Origin: JANSXG01 sp965652425
Lineage (GTDB): Bacteria; Planctomycetota; Phycisphaerae; Phycisphaerales; UBA1924
NCBI GenBank assembly: GCA_965652425.1
Contig: CBFGVX010000042.1
Coordinates: forward strand, 1-27,805
Direction of reading: 5' to 3'
Length of the DNA: 27,805 bases
In this document: in pieces, positions 7,395-14,100 of the stretch
Layout: each line of letters begins with the position of its first letter
How positions within the stretch are numbered: the first letter of the stretch is position 1
The notes under the pieces: generated by a model
The model's input: only the letters and a program-made list of their open reading frames with translations
What the model was told of the DNA's origin: nothing
Databases searched by the model: none
Position numbers and translations under genes: made by a program

Positions 7395-8200
7395 TCGGAC
7401 CCGAACCACCACTCCACTTCGCTTCGGTATTCCTGCAGCAGCTTCTTCGTCTCGCCCGTGCCGGATTCGATCAGTTCGTCGAGGGCCTTCATGTACGCGT
7501 CATCATCACCGAGCGACCACGCGACGCGCAGGTAGAACTGCTGCGCCTGGCCCCGGATCTCTTCGTCCTCCTCGCCGGTCGCGATGGGCTTCAGGATCGC
7601 CATCGACTCTTCGTACTCGCCGATCGCGGCGTGCGTTCCCGCGAGCATGATCAGGTCCTCGGTCGTGGCGAGATCGTGCTCGATCAGATGCCGGTAGCCC
7701 CGATGCATTTCACGGAAGAGTTCGCTCTTCCGTGCCTCAGCGCAGGCCGCGCGGATCTCCTCCGGGCCGGCTTCGGAGAGCAGTTCATCGGTGACGAAGC
7801 GCGGATCGGCCGGCTGGAAGCCGTTGGGCAGCAGGACGCGCCCCCGGTCGTCGATGTGGACCTTCACGGCGGAGCCGACTTCGGGCAGCGTGCCGCGATG
7901 CCCGGCGGTGCCGGTGGTCATGGGCATCATGCGGTTTCGGTACCACGAGCCGGTGATTTCCGAGCCGACCTCGGCATCGCCCTTGATCGATTCCAGCACC
8001 CGGAGTTGGGTGATGTACGCGGTGCGCCGTCCGCCCGCGTCCCGCTCGTAGGTGCCGAGGACCGTGCCGATCACGATGGTCGTCGCCCGCTGCTGCAACT
8101 CCTCAGGCGTGAGGTCGCGCACTTCGGCGGAGGCGATCGGGACCAGGCCGAGCGAAAGCAGGGCGCAGAACAGGGCGAGAACGGGTGCGAAACGGGTCAT
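7391..8200 (-). CDS. Secreted hypothetical protein, helical C-terminal half
   Basis: A 269-residue protein with a Sec signal peptide (hydrophobic LALFCALLSLGL, likely cut after ASA near residue 25). The N-terminal half is beta-rich: ATTIVIGTVLGTYERD, then YITQLRVLESIKGDAEVGS and a later VKVHIDDRG strand. This resembles the exported 'IVIG.V ... V...KG...G..' beta domains common in uncharacterised secreted proteins. The C-terminal half (about 150-265) is helical with TPR-like spacing (AAIGEYEESMAILKPIA ... QFYLRVAWSLGD). The start at 8200 has GGAGGAG about 8 nt upstream; an ATG at 8215 lies before that site and is rejected. No enzyme motif is seen. The stop overlaps the stop of the convergent SseB-like gene by 4 nt. 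Confidence 0.7.
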   Translation of the reverse strand: MTRFAPVLALFCALLSLGLVPIASAEVRDLTPEELQQRATTIVIGTVLGTYERDAGGRRTAYITQLRVLESIKGDAEVGSEITGSWYRNRMMPMTTGTAGHRGTLPEVGSAVKVHIDDRGRVLLPNGFQPADPRFVTDELLSEAGPEEIRAACAEARKSELFREMHRGYRHLIEHDLATTEDLIMLAGTHAAIGEYEESMAILKPIATGEEDEEIRGQAQQFYLRVAWSLGDDDAYMKALDELIESGTGETKKLLQEYRSEVEWWFGSD

Positions 8201-8282
8201 GAATGGCTCCTCCATCGAATGGTGACGGGGATTGAGGGTACCAACCGAGGGAAAGGTTCACGAAATGGATCGCAATCGGTGG

Positions 8283-8326
8283 ACTTTCCTCCCGGCTGCT
8301 GCCACGATCAGGGTGGTGGGGAAAGT
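8283..8326. promoter_or_regulatory. Inverted repeat in divergent promoter region
   Basis: ACTTTCC (8283-8289) and GGAAAGT (8320-8326) are perfect inverted copies 30 nt apart, inside the 161-nt gap between the divergent genes at 8200 (-) and 8362 (+). It could be an operator or a leader hairpin for the downstream TTG-started gene. A TACCCT (-10-like, minus strand) lies at 8235-8240. Confidence 0.35.
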
Positions 8327-8361
8327 ACGGATAGCACGGCAACACCGGTGAAGGGAACGCT

Positions 8362-9513
8362 TTGGGATTGCTCGATCGATTCAAGCAGGACGGCCAGGAG
8401 CAGCAGCGTGAGCAGTTGGAGCCGATTGAGCCGCAAGTATCGTCCGATAACCCTCCTACAGGGAGCGGTCCCGCCTCGTCCGACGAAGCATCGGGTATTG
8501 ATCGAACCAGCGAGTGGTTCCCCGGTGGCCTCTCGGGAGAATCGGCCGGGGGTGGCTTTTCGATGGGCGAGGCGGGATCGATCCAGCCACTGACGGACAG
8601 CGTGCCCCTCGGGCCCCGTTCCGCCTCTCCAGCGAGTGCATCAGCGGACTCTGAGCGTTCGAAACCGGCATCGAAACAACTTCAGCCAGTGAGCGAGGAG
8701 CAACTGGACGAGCTGATGAATCGGGCCCGGCGCAGCCGCTCAGCGCGGGATATCGAAGCGGTCTGGGACGCGATCATGACCCGTCCCGAGCTGCTTCTGC
8801 TCCAGCGGGTGAAAGGACACATCACCGAGCCGCACGCCATCGAATCACCGTTCGGGCCGATGCTGCTGTGGTGCACTTCGAAGGTGCGGGTGCAGACGCT
8901 GCTCTCCACGCCGCCGTTCCGCAAGCTCCCCTACGCGTGGAGGGCGGCATCGATGCCGCTTGAAAAAGCCCTCGACTGGGCGATCCGCCAGCGTGCGGGG
9001 GGCGTGGAGGCGATCGAGATCAACCGATCCACCGAGCAGGGGCTTGCGACGCTGCTCCAGTTGCTGCCCGAGCGATTCGAGCGGGTGCACGGCCGCCCAC
9101 TCGAAGCGGCACCGCTCATCGCGCCCGATTTCGAGGCCATGGGCCACCGGCTGCGTCTCGATCCGTCCGCGGCGAACCACATCGAGTTCCACAAGGCGTT
9201 CTACAACCTCCAGCGCTGGTTCGCGATCAGGGACCCGCAGCAGACCGACCAGCCGGCGTTCGCGCCGATCAACGACAAGCCGGTGCTCATGCTCTTCACA
9301 AGCCGGGCCGAAGCCGAAGCCGGTGCGAAGACCGTCGGGCGGGATCGCGACTGGCCCAAGGCGCTGATGACCATCGATCCAAAGGCCATCGTGAACTGGA
9401 TGTCCACCCTGCCGGAGAACGGCGTCACGCAGGCGCTGGTCAACCACGGCTCGGTACCGTTCGTGCTCGAACTCAGCGAATGCGGTTCACAGTGGGACCG
9501 GTACCGGCGCTGA
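8362..9513 (+). CDS. SseB-like protein, long form with disordered N-terminus
   Basis: A 383-residue protein. The start is TTG at 8362 (MGLLDRFKQDG), supported by AAGGGA with short spacing just upstream. Residues about 10-110 are Ser/Gly/Pro/Glu-rich and probably disordered. From about 113 (SEEQLDELMNRARRS) a folded part begins that looks like two successive SseB-type units. The first contains PFGPMLLWCTSKVRVQTLL and GGVEAIEINRS. The second contains KPVLMLFTSRAEAEAG and a final IVNWMSTLPENGVTQALVN segment followed by GSVPFVL. The last pattern matches the short paralogue at 6939-7394. No transmembrane or catalytic motif is seen. It ends 21 nt before a convergent oxidoreductase gene. SseB in E. 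coli is linked to serine sensitivity, which does not tell the function here. Confidence 0.6.
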   Translation: MGLLDRFKQDGQEQQREQLEPIEPQVSSDNPPTGSGPASSDEASGIDRTSEWFPGGLSGESAGGGFSMGEAGSIQPLTDSVPLGPRSASPASASADSERSKPASKQLQPVSEEQLDELMNRARRSRSARDIEAVWDAIMTRPELLLLQRVKGHITEPHAIESPFGPMLLWCTSKVRVQTLLSTPPFRKLPYAWRAASMPLEKALDWAIRQRAGGVEAIEINRSTEQGLATLLQLLPERFERVHGRPLEAAPLIAPDFEAMGHRLRLDPSAANHIEFHKAFYNLQRWFAIRDPQQTDQPAFAPINDKPVLMLFTSRAEAEAGAKTVGRDRDWPKALMTIDPKAIVNWMSTLPENGVTQALVNHGSVPFVLELSECGSQWDRYRR

Positions 9514-9534
9514 GTCTTTCCACGGGGAACCGGT

Positions 9535-10731
9535 TCAGTCGTCCAGCGTTTCGAGCATGTCCCGCGTATAGGGAACAAGCTCGGTCCAGCGTCCGTCGCG
9601 CACGATGTCGCACCAGTTCGGATTGGCGATCAGCGCGCGTCCCACGGCGATCATGTCGGCTTCGCCACGGGCGATCAGTTTCGCCGCGGGGGCCGGATCG
9701 GTGGTCTCGACCGCCGCGCCCTCGTCCATCGAGGCCGAGACCGTGACGCGTCCGACGGCGACGGTGGGCATGCCGCCCGAGAGCTTGCGGGTCCAGCCCG
9801 CGAGCGTGCGCCGACCGTCTTCCGTGTCCGTGTCGAACAGGTGGGGGAAGCCGGGGTCGGTCGCATCGCGCGTCGAGACATGCAGGATGTCGATCCCCGC
9901 GTCCTTGAGTGCGAGTACCCACCGCTCGAGGTGATCGGGGTCGTGGAAGGCGTACGCCGCGTAGTCCTCCATGCGCCACTGGCTGAAGCGGATCATCAGC
10001 GGGTAATCGCTCCCCGCGTGCTCGTCGATCACTTTGCGGACCGCGCGCACGACGCGCAGAGGGAATCGCATGCGGTTCTCGAAGCTGCCGCCGTAATCGT
10101 CGGTCCGCTGGTTGGAAGCGGGGGAGAGGAACGAGTCGAGCAGGTAGCCGTGCGCGCCGTGGATCTCCATCGAGTCGAACCCGGCCTTGAGCGACAGCAG
10201 CGCGGCGTTCTCGAAGATCGCGACGACCTCGTCCATATCCGCTTCGGTCATCTCCCGCGGCGTGGCCTTGTACCCGCCATCGCGTTTCTGGACGGGGATC
10301 GGCGAAGGGCCGATCGGGTCCATCGCGTGCCGGCCGGTGTGCCAGAGCTGCACCGCGATGCGGCTCCGCCCTGCGAAGCGGTTCTTCGCCGCGTGCACCG
10401 AATCGATCACGCGCTTCCAGCCCGCCGCCTGCTCCTCGGTGAAGATGCCCGGCACATTCTCCGAGTCCGGCGCGTGCCGGTCATCGACATGCGTGCCCTC
10501 GGTGATGATCAGCCCGACGCCGCCCTCCGCCCGGCGGGTGTAGTAGTCCACGACCGCCTGCGACGGCACGCGGTCATCGGGAGAAAGCCGGCGCGTCATC
10601 GGAGCCATGGCGATCCGGTTGCAGACATCAAGCCCGGCGAGGTTGGTCGGTTCGAAGAGCGGCGCGACCTGCGCAGCGCTGAGGGAGGGTGAGGTTGCGG
10701 AGGCGGAGTCGCTGGTCGGGAGGTTGCTCAT
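9535..10731 (-). CDS. NADH:flavin oxidoreductase, Old Yellow Enzyme family
   Basis: A 398-residue TIM-barrel flavoenzyme of the type that reduces activated C=C bonds using FMN and NAD(P)H. Diagnostic motifs occur in order: LFEPTNLAGL and NRIAMAPMTR at the N-terminus (FMN phosphate side), GLIITEGTHV, QLWHTGRHA, the active-site pair in IHGAHGYLLDSFLSP (His191 and His194), DDYGGSFENRMRFPLRVV, and the C-terminal phosphate-binding ADMIAVGRALIANPNW. No second domain with an iron-sulfur cluster (as in 2,4-dienoyl-CoA reductase) is present, so this is the short single-domain class; the physiological substrate cannot be told. The N-terminal 20 residues are Ser/Ala-rich. The start lacks a Shine-Dalgarno sequence but has a -10-like box 6 nt upstream. 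It lies 18 nt after the DUF4097 gene on the same strand. Confidence 0.93.
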   Translation of the reverse strand: MSNLPTSDSASATSPSLSAAQVAPLFEPTNLAGLDVCNRIAMAPMTRRLSPDDRVPSQAVVDYYTRRAEGGVGLIITEGTHVDDRHAPDSENVPGIFTEEQAAGWKRVIDSVHAAKNRFAGRSRIAVQLWHTGRHAMDPIGPSPIPVQKRDGGYKATPREMTEADMDEVVAIFENAALLSLKAGFDSMEIHGAHGYLLDSFLSPASNQRTDDYGGSFENRMRFPLRVVRAVRKVIDEHAGSDYPLMIRFSQWRMEDYAAYAFHDPDHLERWVLALKDAGIDILHVSTRDATDPGFPHLFDTDTEDGRRTLAGWTRKLSGGMPTVAVGRVTVSASMDEGAAVETTDPAPAAKLIARGEADMIAVGRALIANPNWCDIVRDGRWTELVPYTRDMLETLDD

Positions 10732-10737
10732 AGGCCG

Positions 10738-10743
10738 AGTGTA
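10738..10743 (-). promoter_or_regulatory. Candidate -10 box for leaderless oxidoreductase mRNA
   Basis: Read on the minus strand this is TACACT, ending exactly 6 nt before the ATG at 10731. No Shine-Dalgarno sequence is present. No good -35 is seen. Confidence 0.4.
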
Positions 10744-10749
10744 GGCCGC

Positions 10750-11583
10750 TCAAGGCCCGATCGAGCGGATGACGACATCGCCGTTCGTCGTCTGCAGCCG
10801 CGAACCGTGGTCCGCCGGTCCGAAGTCGAAGTGCTTGGTCCGCCAGGTTTCCTTGATGGTGCGCGGCATCGCGTTCTCATCAAAGCCATCCAGCGTGATC
10901 CCGCCGTTGCTCGTCCTGACAAAGAGTTCCCCGAGAAAGGCGGAACCGACTTCGAGTACCCCGCCGCCGTTCGTGGACATCAGGAAGACCGGTCCGGGAT
11001 TCTCTGGATCCAGCGCGATGTCGAACCGCCCGTTCGTGCTGCGCACACGGACCGGCCCGGCGATCCCGTCGAGGTCGATTGTGCCGTTGGTCGTTGTCGC
11101 ATGGACTTGCTGCGCTGGGCCGCTGACGCGGATGGCCCCGTTCGTCGTTGAGACCGTGATCATCGCGATGAGACCGTCCACCCGGACATCACCGTTGGAG
11201 GTCTGGATGGACAGCTCCGCAGCGTGCGGCAGACCGATTCGAAGATCGGCCCCTTCGCCGCGCAACCGTTCGCCATCGGGCCACCCGATGAATACTTGGC
11301 AGACGCCCGGCGACGACTCACCAATGATCACGGAGGTCGAAGCGAGGCGCTGCTCATCCCGAGCGCGGATGGTCGCGTCCACTTTGATTTCGGAACCCTC
11401 TATCCGCTCGATCGATATCGATCCGTTGCCGTTCCGCACAGCGAGCGACGGGAACGAGGAGAAATCAGCCGAAACGGATTCTGTCCCCACAACGGTCGGT
11501 GCTCGAAACGTCAGGTATGCCGTCAGGCCGAGCCCGACGAGAGCAATGCAGAGACACGCGCCGATGAGCAACAGTTTTCTCAT
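10750..11583 (-). CDS. DUF4097-type beta-solenoid protein, membrane-anchored
   Basis: A 277-residue protein with one N-terminal hydrophobic helix (about 4-25, LLLIGACLCIALVGLGL) that anchors or exports it. The rest is a repeated strand pattern in which a T/S-N-G turn recurs: TSNGD (128), TTNGA (146), TTNGT (164), STNGR (182), STNGG (203), TSNGG (224) and TTNGD (265). The first four are exactly 18 residues apart, as expected for one solenoid turn of the DUF4097 adhesin-like fold. No catalytic motif is visible; in this family the fold is usually found in cell-envelope proteins of unknown role. The start ATG at 11583 begins the hydrophobic helix; a TTG at 11610 would add nine residues. It lies between the HNH gene (45-nt gap) and the oxidoreductase gene on the same strand. 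Confidence 0.8.
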   Translation of the reverse strand: MRKLLLIGACLCIALVGLGLTAYLTFRAPTVVGTESVSADFSSFPSLAVRNGNGSISIERIEGSEIKVDATIRARDEQRLASTSVIIGESSPGVCQVFIGWPDGERLRGEGADLRIGLPHAAELSIQTSNGDVRVDGLIAMITVSTTNGAIRVSGPAQQVHATTTNGTIDLDGIAGPVRVRSTNGRFDIALDPENPGPVFLMSTNGGGVLEVGSAFLGELFVRTSNGGITLDGFDENAMPRTIKETWRTKHFDFGPADHGSRLQTTNGDVVIRSIGP

Positions 11584-11628
11584 GGCCGCCACACGCTCCG
11601 TACTGTGCAATGAAACAGATGTGCCGAC

Positions 11629-12372
11629 TCAGCGAAGCTCAACCGACCAGTATGCGTTATCCAGGAACGCCTTCCAGCTCTCATACTTCTCCTGACCCAG
11701 ACGCACCGCGATCATCGGGTTCCGACGCGGCTGCACCGGCTTACGGATCAGGTCCATCTTCGCCTGCTCGGGGGTGCGTCCGCCCTTGCGCGCGTTGCAG
11801 CGGACGCAGGCGCAGACCAGGTTCGTCCACGAGTCGCCGCCGCCCTGCGAGCGGGGGTGCACATGGTCGATCGAGAGCTCGGAGGTCGGGAAGTGGTTGC
11901 CGCAGTACTGGCACTGGTTGCGGTCGCGCGCGAACAGGTTCCGCCGGTTGAGTTTGACGGTCTGGCGCGGCAGACGGTCGTACCCGAGCAAACGGATCAC
12001 GCGCGGCACGGCGATCTCGAACTGCACGGCCCGAACCCAGTCATGGTTGGCGTCCTCGCCGAACTCGCGGTGCAGCGCACTGACCTCGGCCCAGGACTCG
12101 AAGTCGTAGCTGAGGTACTGGCCGTCCTGCACATGGATGACCTCCGCGAGATCGCGGAAGAGCATGCTGAAGGCCCGCCGGGCGGAGATGACCCGCACCG
12201 CGACATAGAGCTTGTTGAGAACGAGGACTTTGGAGTCGAGGGCGGTGGCGTGGTCGCCGGAGCCAAAGCCGACGGTCGGTTTATCGGACAGAGCGGCAGC
12301 CGCGTCGGCTCCCGCCGCGTTCTTGACTGATCTGGGCTGCTGCGCTTTGCGTCCTCGCACGCGCCGGCTCAT
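11629..12372 (-). CDS. HNH endonuclease family protein
   Basis: A 247-residue protein. The C-terminal half holds a complete HNH (His-Cys) motif with four zinc-type cysteines: CQYCGNHF, then SIDHVHPRSQGG (the catalytic DH), then NLVCACVRCNARKG. The N-terminal half (about 40-130: KVLVLNKLYVAVRVISARRAF ... VIRLLGYDRLP) is the conserved extension seen in a widespread group of stand-alone bacterial HNH proteins whose physiological role is not established. The first 35 residues are basic and Ala-rich. The start ATG at 12372 is preceded by TAGGAG about 9 nt upstream. No methyltransferase or restriction partner is adjacent, so a restriction role is not supported; a DNA nicking or repair nuclease is the safer reading. 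Confidence 0.9.
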   Translation of the reverse strand: MSRRVRGRKAQQPRSVKNAAGADAAAALSDKPTVGFGSGDHATALDSKVLVLNKLYVAVRVISARRAFSMLFRDLAEVIHVQDGQYLSYDFESWAEVSALHREFGEDANHDWVRAVQFEIAVPRVIRLLGYDRLPRQTVKLNRRNLFARDRNQCQYCGNHFPTSELSIDHVHPRSQGGGDSWTNLVCACVRCNARKGGRTPEQAKMDLIRKPVQPRRNPMIAVRLGQEKYESWKAFLDNAYWSVELR

Positions 12373-12597
12373 GGAATCGGCTCCTATCAGGCGGCAGTCC
12401 TCGCCGCGTACCGCATAACACTATCAATCGACACGCTCCGGGCAAGAGCTTTTCCACAACCTTTCAGCATTTGCCGCAGATTGAACCGGGCGTTCACAAC
12501 CGCACCCCAAGCCCATGACGCGTCCGGATCCTCATGATTTTCGGACCGAGAACCCCTTCAGAGACGGCGAAACCCCGGTTATGCACACCGGCAGGCG
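12373..12597. other. Longest intergenic gap, with two DnaA-box-like 9-mers
   Basis: This 225-nt gap separates the HNH gene start from the DoxX gene stop. TTATGCACA (12579-12587) fits the TTATNCACA DnaA consensus exactly, and TTTTCCACA (12450-12458) differs at one position. A weak minus-strand promoter for the HNH gene may lie near 12420-12445. CCGGT/ACCGG arms flank the first 9-mer. There is no AT-rich unwinding region and no dnaA/dnaN neighbour, so an origin is not claimed. Confidence 0.3.
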
Positions 12598-13110
12598 CTA
12601 GTGGCCGCCTTTGAAGATCGTGCGGCGGAGCAGGGCGTCCACGCTGAAACGGCCACCGCCGATGGCCAGGATGGCGATCGAGGGCAGCATGTAGAGCATG
12701 GCCATTTCCTTGCTCCGCTCACCGGGTTGTGCCACCCATGGGTCGTCACCGTGGGCCAGGAACACCGCGACCACCATGGTTCCGATCATGCCCAGGGCGG
12801 CGGGTCTGGTCAGCAGACCGGCGGCCAGCGCCAAGCCGCCGAAGAATTCGGTGATCGCCGCCATCCACGCAAAGAACACCGGGGCCGGAAAACCGAGACT
12901 CTCGGTGTACGCGATGAAATCCTCGGTCGGCCCGATCCGGCCCTCGCCGAACATCTTGCCGTAGCCATGTCCCAGAGCCATGTAGAGGCCGATCCCGATC
13001 CGCATGGCCGCGAATCCAAGATCTCCAACAGGGGATTGGATTCCAGTGCCGAAGAGAATGCGATTCATCGGGCATTGCTTCGGTGCGTTGCTGCCGGGCT
13101 TTGCGTCCAT
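12598..13110 (-). CDS. DoxX family membrane protein
   Basis: A 170-residue integral membrane protein with four hydrophobic helices: around FAAMRIGIGLYMALGHGYGKMF, FFAWMAAITEFFGGLALAAGLL, ALGMIGTMVVAVFLAH and MLYMLPSIAILAIGGG. The LGHGYGKMFG segment and the E-F-F-GG stretch in helix 2 are the usual DoxX signature. DoxX-type proteins are linked to membrane redox and oxidative-stress functions in other bacteria; the specific role is unknown here. The start ATG at 13110 is chosen because AAGGAGA lies about 5 nt upstream; an ATG at 13131 lies before that site. The gene is separated from the small lipoprotein gene upstream by a strong terminator at 13164-13192, so it likely has its own promoter; a TATGCT box lies in the short leader. 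Confidence 0.88.
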   Translation of the reverse strand: MDAKPGSNAPKQCPMNRILFGTGIQSPVGDLGFAAMRIGIGLYMALGHGYGKMFGEGRIGPTEDFIAYTESLGFPAPVFFAWMAAITEFFGGLALAAGLLTRPAALGMIGTMVVAVFLAHGDDPWVAQPGERSKEMAMLYMLPSIAILAIGGGRFSVDALLRRTIFKGGH

Positions 13111-13163
13111 ATGGGTCTCCTTGTGTGGCATTCAGCATATGCAGCAGGTCGCCCCAGGCGCAG

Positions 13164-13192
13164 AAAAAAACCCGCGAAGAGCACTTCGCGGG
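13164..13192 (-). terminator. Rho-independent terminator after the small-gene cluster
   Basis: On the minus strand CCCGCGAAG (8-9 bp stem) closes with CTTCGCGGG and is followed at once by seven T (13170-13164). It lies 26 nt after the stop of the lipoprotein gene ending at 13218 and ends that transcription unit before the DoxX gene. Confidence 0.92.
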
Positions 13193-13217
13193 CCGGAGAG
13201 TCTCGTTCGGCTGCCGA

Positions 13218-13454
13218 TCAGCCGTCCACGGCGTCGTCGACGGCATCGCCGGCATCGTCAACCGCGTCACGCACGGCATCTCCGGCGTCATCGATGGCGT
13301 CACCAGCCGCATCAGCCGCGTCTTCAACGGCTTCGCCGGGGGTATCCGGCTCATCCTCGCAGCCATTAAGCATCGCCACAGACCCGAGGGCGAGCGCACC
13401 GCCGAGCATGAGGGATGCAGAGTACTTCGCAGTCATTTTTCGAAGGTGTCTCAT
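13218..13454 (-). CDS. Small lipoprotein with Asp/Ala 11-residue repeats
   Basis: A 78-residue predicted lipoprotein. The signal peptide (SASLMLGGALALGSVAML) ends at NGC, and the mature part is almost only D, A, G, V, I and E. It contains two near-identical 11-residue units, DAGDAVRDAVD and DAGDAVDDAVD, preceded by a related AADAAGDAI stretch. Such 11-mers form long amphipathic helices, as in LEA-like or apolipoprotein-like proteins. The start ATG at 13454 has GGAGA about 9 nt upstream; a longer frame upstream to 13547 has no signal peptide at its start and is rejected. It follows the DUF1328 gene on the same strand by 64 nt and is followed by a strong terminator. It probably sits on the periplasmic face of a membrane; the function is unknown. 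Confidence 0.75.
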   Translation of the reverse strand: MRHLRKMTAKYSASLMLGGALALGSVAMLNGCEDEPDTPGEAVEDAADAAGDAIDDAGDAVRDAVDDAGDAVDDAVDG

Positions 13455-13518
13455 GGGTATTTCTCCAATGTGGGCGACTGTGCCGCCCTCGGGTGAATCG
13501 TTGCTAGGTCTGTCCAAA

Positions 13519-13695
13519 TCAAGGTGCGGCCGAACCGCGACGGACAACCCCCATGATCAACGATAGAACAAACAGAACGAGGAAGATGAAAAACAGGATC
13601 TGAGCGATCGAAGCCGCTCCGGAAGCGATACCACCAAATCCGAAGATGGCGGCGATGATTGCGATAATGAAGAAAGTTACGGCCCAACCAAGCAT
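13519..13695 (-). CDS. DUF1328 small membrane protein (YtjA-like)
   Basis: A 58-residue membrane protein: MLGWAVTFFIIAIIAAIFG begins helix 1, then FGGIASGAASIAQ, then helix 2 LFFIFLVLFVLSLI and a short basic tail VVRRGSAAP. The pattern 'W...F.iiAiiAa.fGFGGia..aa.iA.ilFfiFlvlf..sli' is the full-length DUF1328 family signature, and the length is normal. AAGGG lies about 8 nt before ATG 13695. The family is common next to stress-type small genes; its biochemical role is unknown. A different minus-strand frame over the same bases is open but makes no family-like protein. It lies between the entericidin-like gene (62-nt gap) and the Asp/Ala lipoprotein gene. Confidence 0.92.
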   Translation of the reverse strand: MLGWAVTFFIIAIIAAIFGFGGIASGAASIAQILFFIFLVLFVLSLIMGVVRRGSAAP

Positions 13696-13757
13696 TGGTC
13701 AACCCTTTCGAGGTGTAGGAATATGTTTATCTGATTACACATGCGTGGATTCGATGT

Positions 13758-13931
13758 TTAGTCCTGAGCATCGCGGGAGGTGTCGGAAATCTGATCCCCG
13801 ACATACTCCAGATCCTCACCGGCACCCTCGATGGTGCTGCAGCCGCTCAGGGCTACCGCGCATACGCCCAAGGCGGCAAAAACAGCGGCGGCAACGGCGT
13901 GGCGGCGGTTTTTGGTGGTTTCAAGTTGCAT
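13758..13931 (-). CDS. Entericidin-like small lipoprotein
   Basis: A 57-residue lipoprotein: basic N-terminus (MQLETTKNRRH), hydrophobic helix AVAAAVFAALGVCAVALSG and lipobox LSGC, then mature STIEGAGEDLEYVGDQISD. The 'GC.T..GaG.D...vG..I.d' layout is the entericidin EcnA/EcnB type. In enterobacteria, entericidins are small envelope lipoproteins tied to stationary phase; whether this one is toxic cannot be told. The start ATG at 13931 has AAGGAGA about 6 nt upstream, which rejects the longer frame to 14042. The leader upstream carries unusual nested hairpins (14027-14095). First of three colinear tiny genes with the DUF1328 and Asp/Ala lipoprotein genes. Confidence 0.82.
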   Translation of the reverse strand: MQLETTKNRRHAVAAAVFAALGVCAVALSGCSTIEGAGEDLEYVGDQISDTSRDAQD

Positions 13932-14026
13932 GGTGGTTCTCCTTATCTGGGTACTCTGAATCTCAGATGAACGAGCAATCCGATCACTACGATCAACTTT
14001 GCCGTTCATACTCATGAAGATAGGGA

Positions 14027-14095
14027 ACCGGATCTTGGGCAAGATGAGGACGAGGTGAATCCGGTCTCATCTTGAGAAATCCCCTGAAATCAGGG
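14027..14095. promoter_or_regulatory. Competing-hairpin element, candidate RNA switch or small RNA
   Basis: Three helices compete. ACCGGAT (14027-14033) pairs with ATCCGGT (14059-14065). CAAGATGAG (14040-14048) pairs with CTCATCTTG (14066-14074). CAAGAT (14040-14045) can instead pair with ATCTTG (14032-14037). The first two helices cross, so they cannot normally form together. A terminator-like hairpin (14082-14095) follows on the plus strand. On the minus strand the same bases form the leader of the entericidin-like gene. Which strand is transcribed is not known. Confidence 0.45.
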
Positions 14096-14100
14096 TTTTT
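14082..14100 (+). terminator. Hairpin plus T5 on plus strand, no known plus-strand gene upstream
   Basis: CCCTGA (14082-14087) pairs with TCAGGG (14090-14095), followed by TTTTT (14096-14100). It may work in both directions, since the minus strand has GGATTTCTC after the same hairpin, directly after the stop of the gene at 14100-14321. Confidence 0.6.

Noticed and set aside
7076..8593. 505-codon plus-strand frame
   Set aside because: It crosses two supported genes in other frames, including the secreted protein with a good signal peptide and ribosome site.
11629..12372. HNH gene as part of a restriction or anti-phage system
   Set aside because: No methyltransferase, helicase or other defence partner is nearby, and this stand-alone HNH family is widespread.
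13522..13702. Alternative minus-strand frame starting MTNAWLGRN over the DUF1328 gene
   Set aside because: It is a one-base-shifted shadow; the DUF1328 frame gives the full family signature and has a ribosome site.
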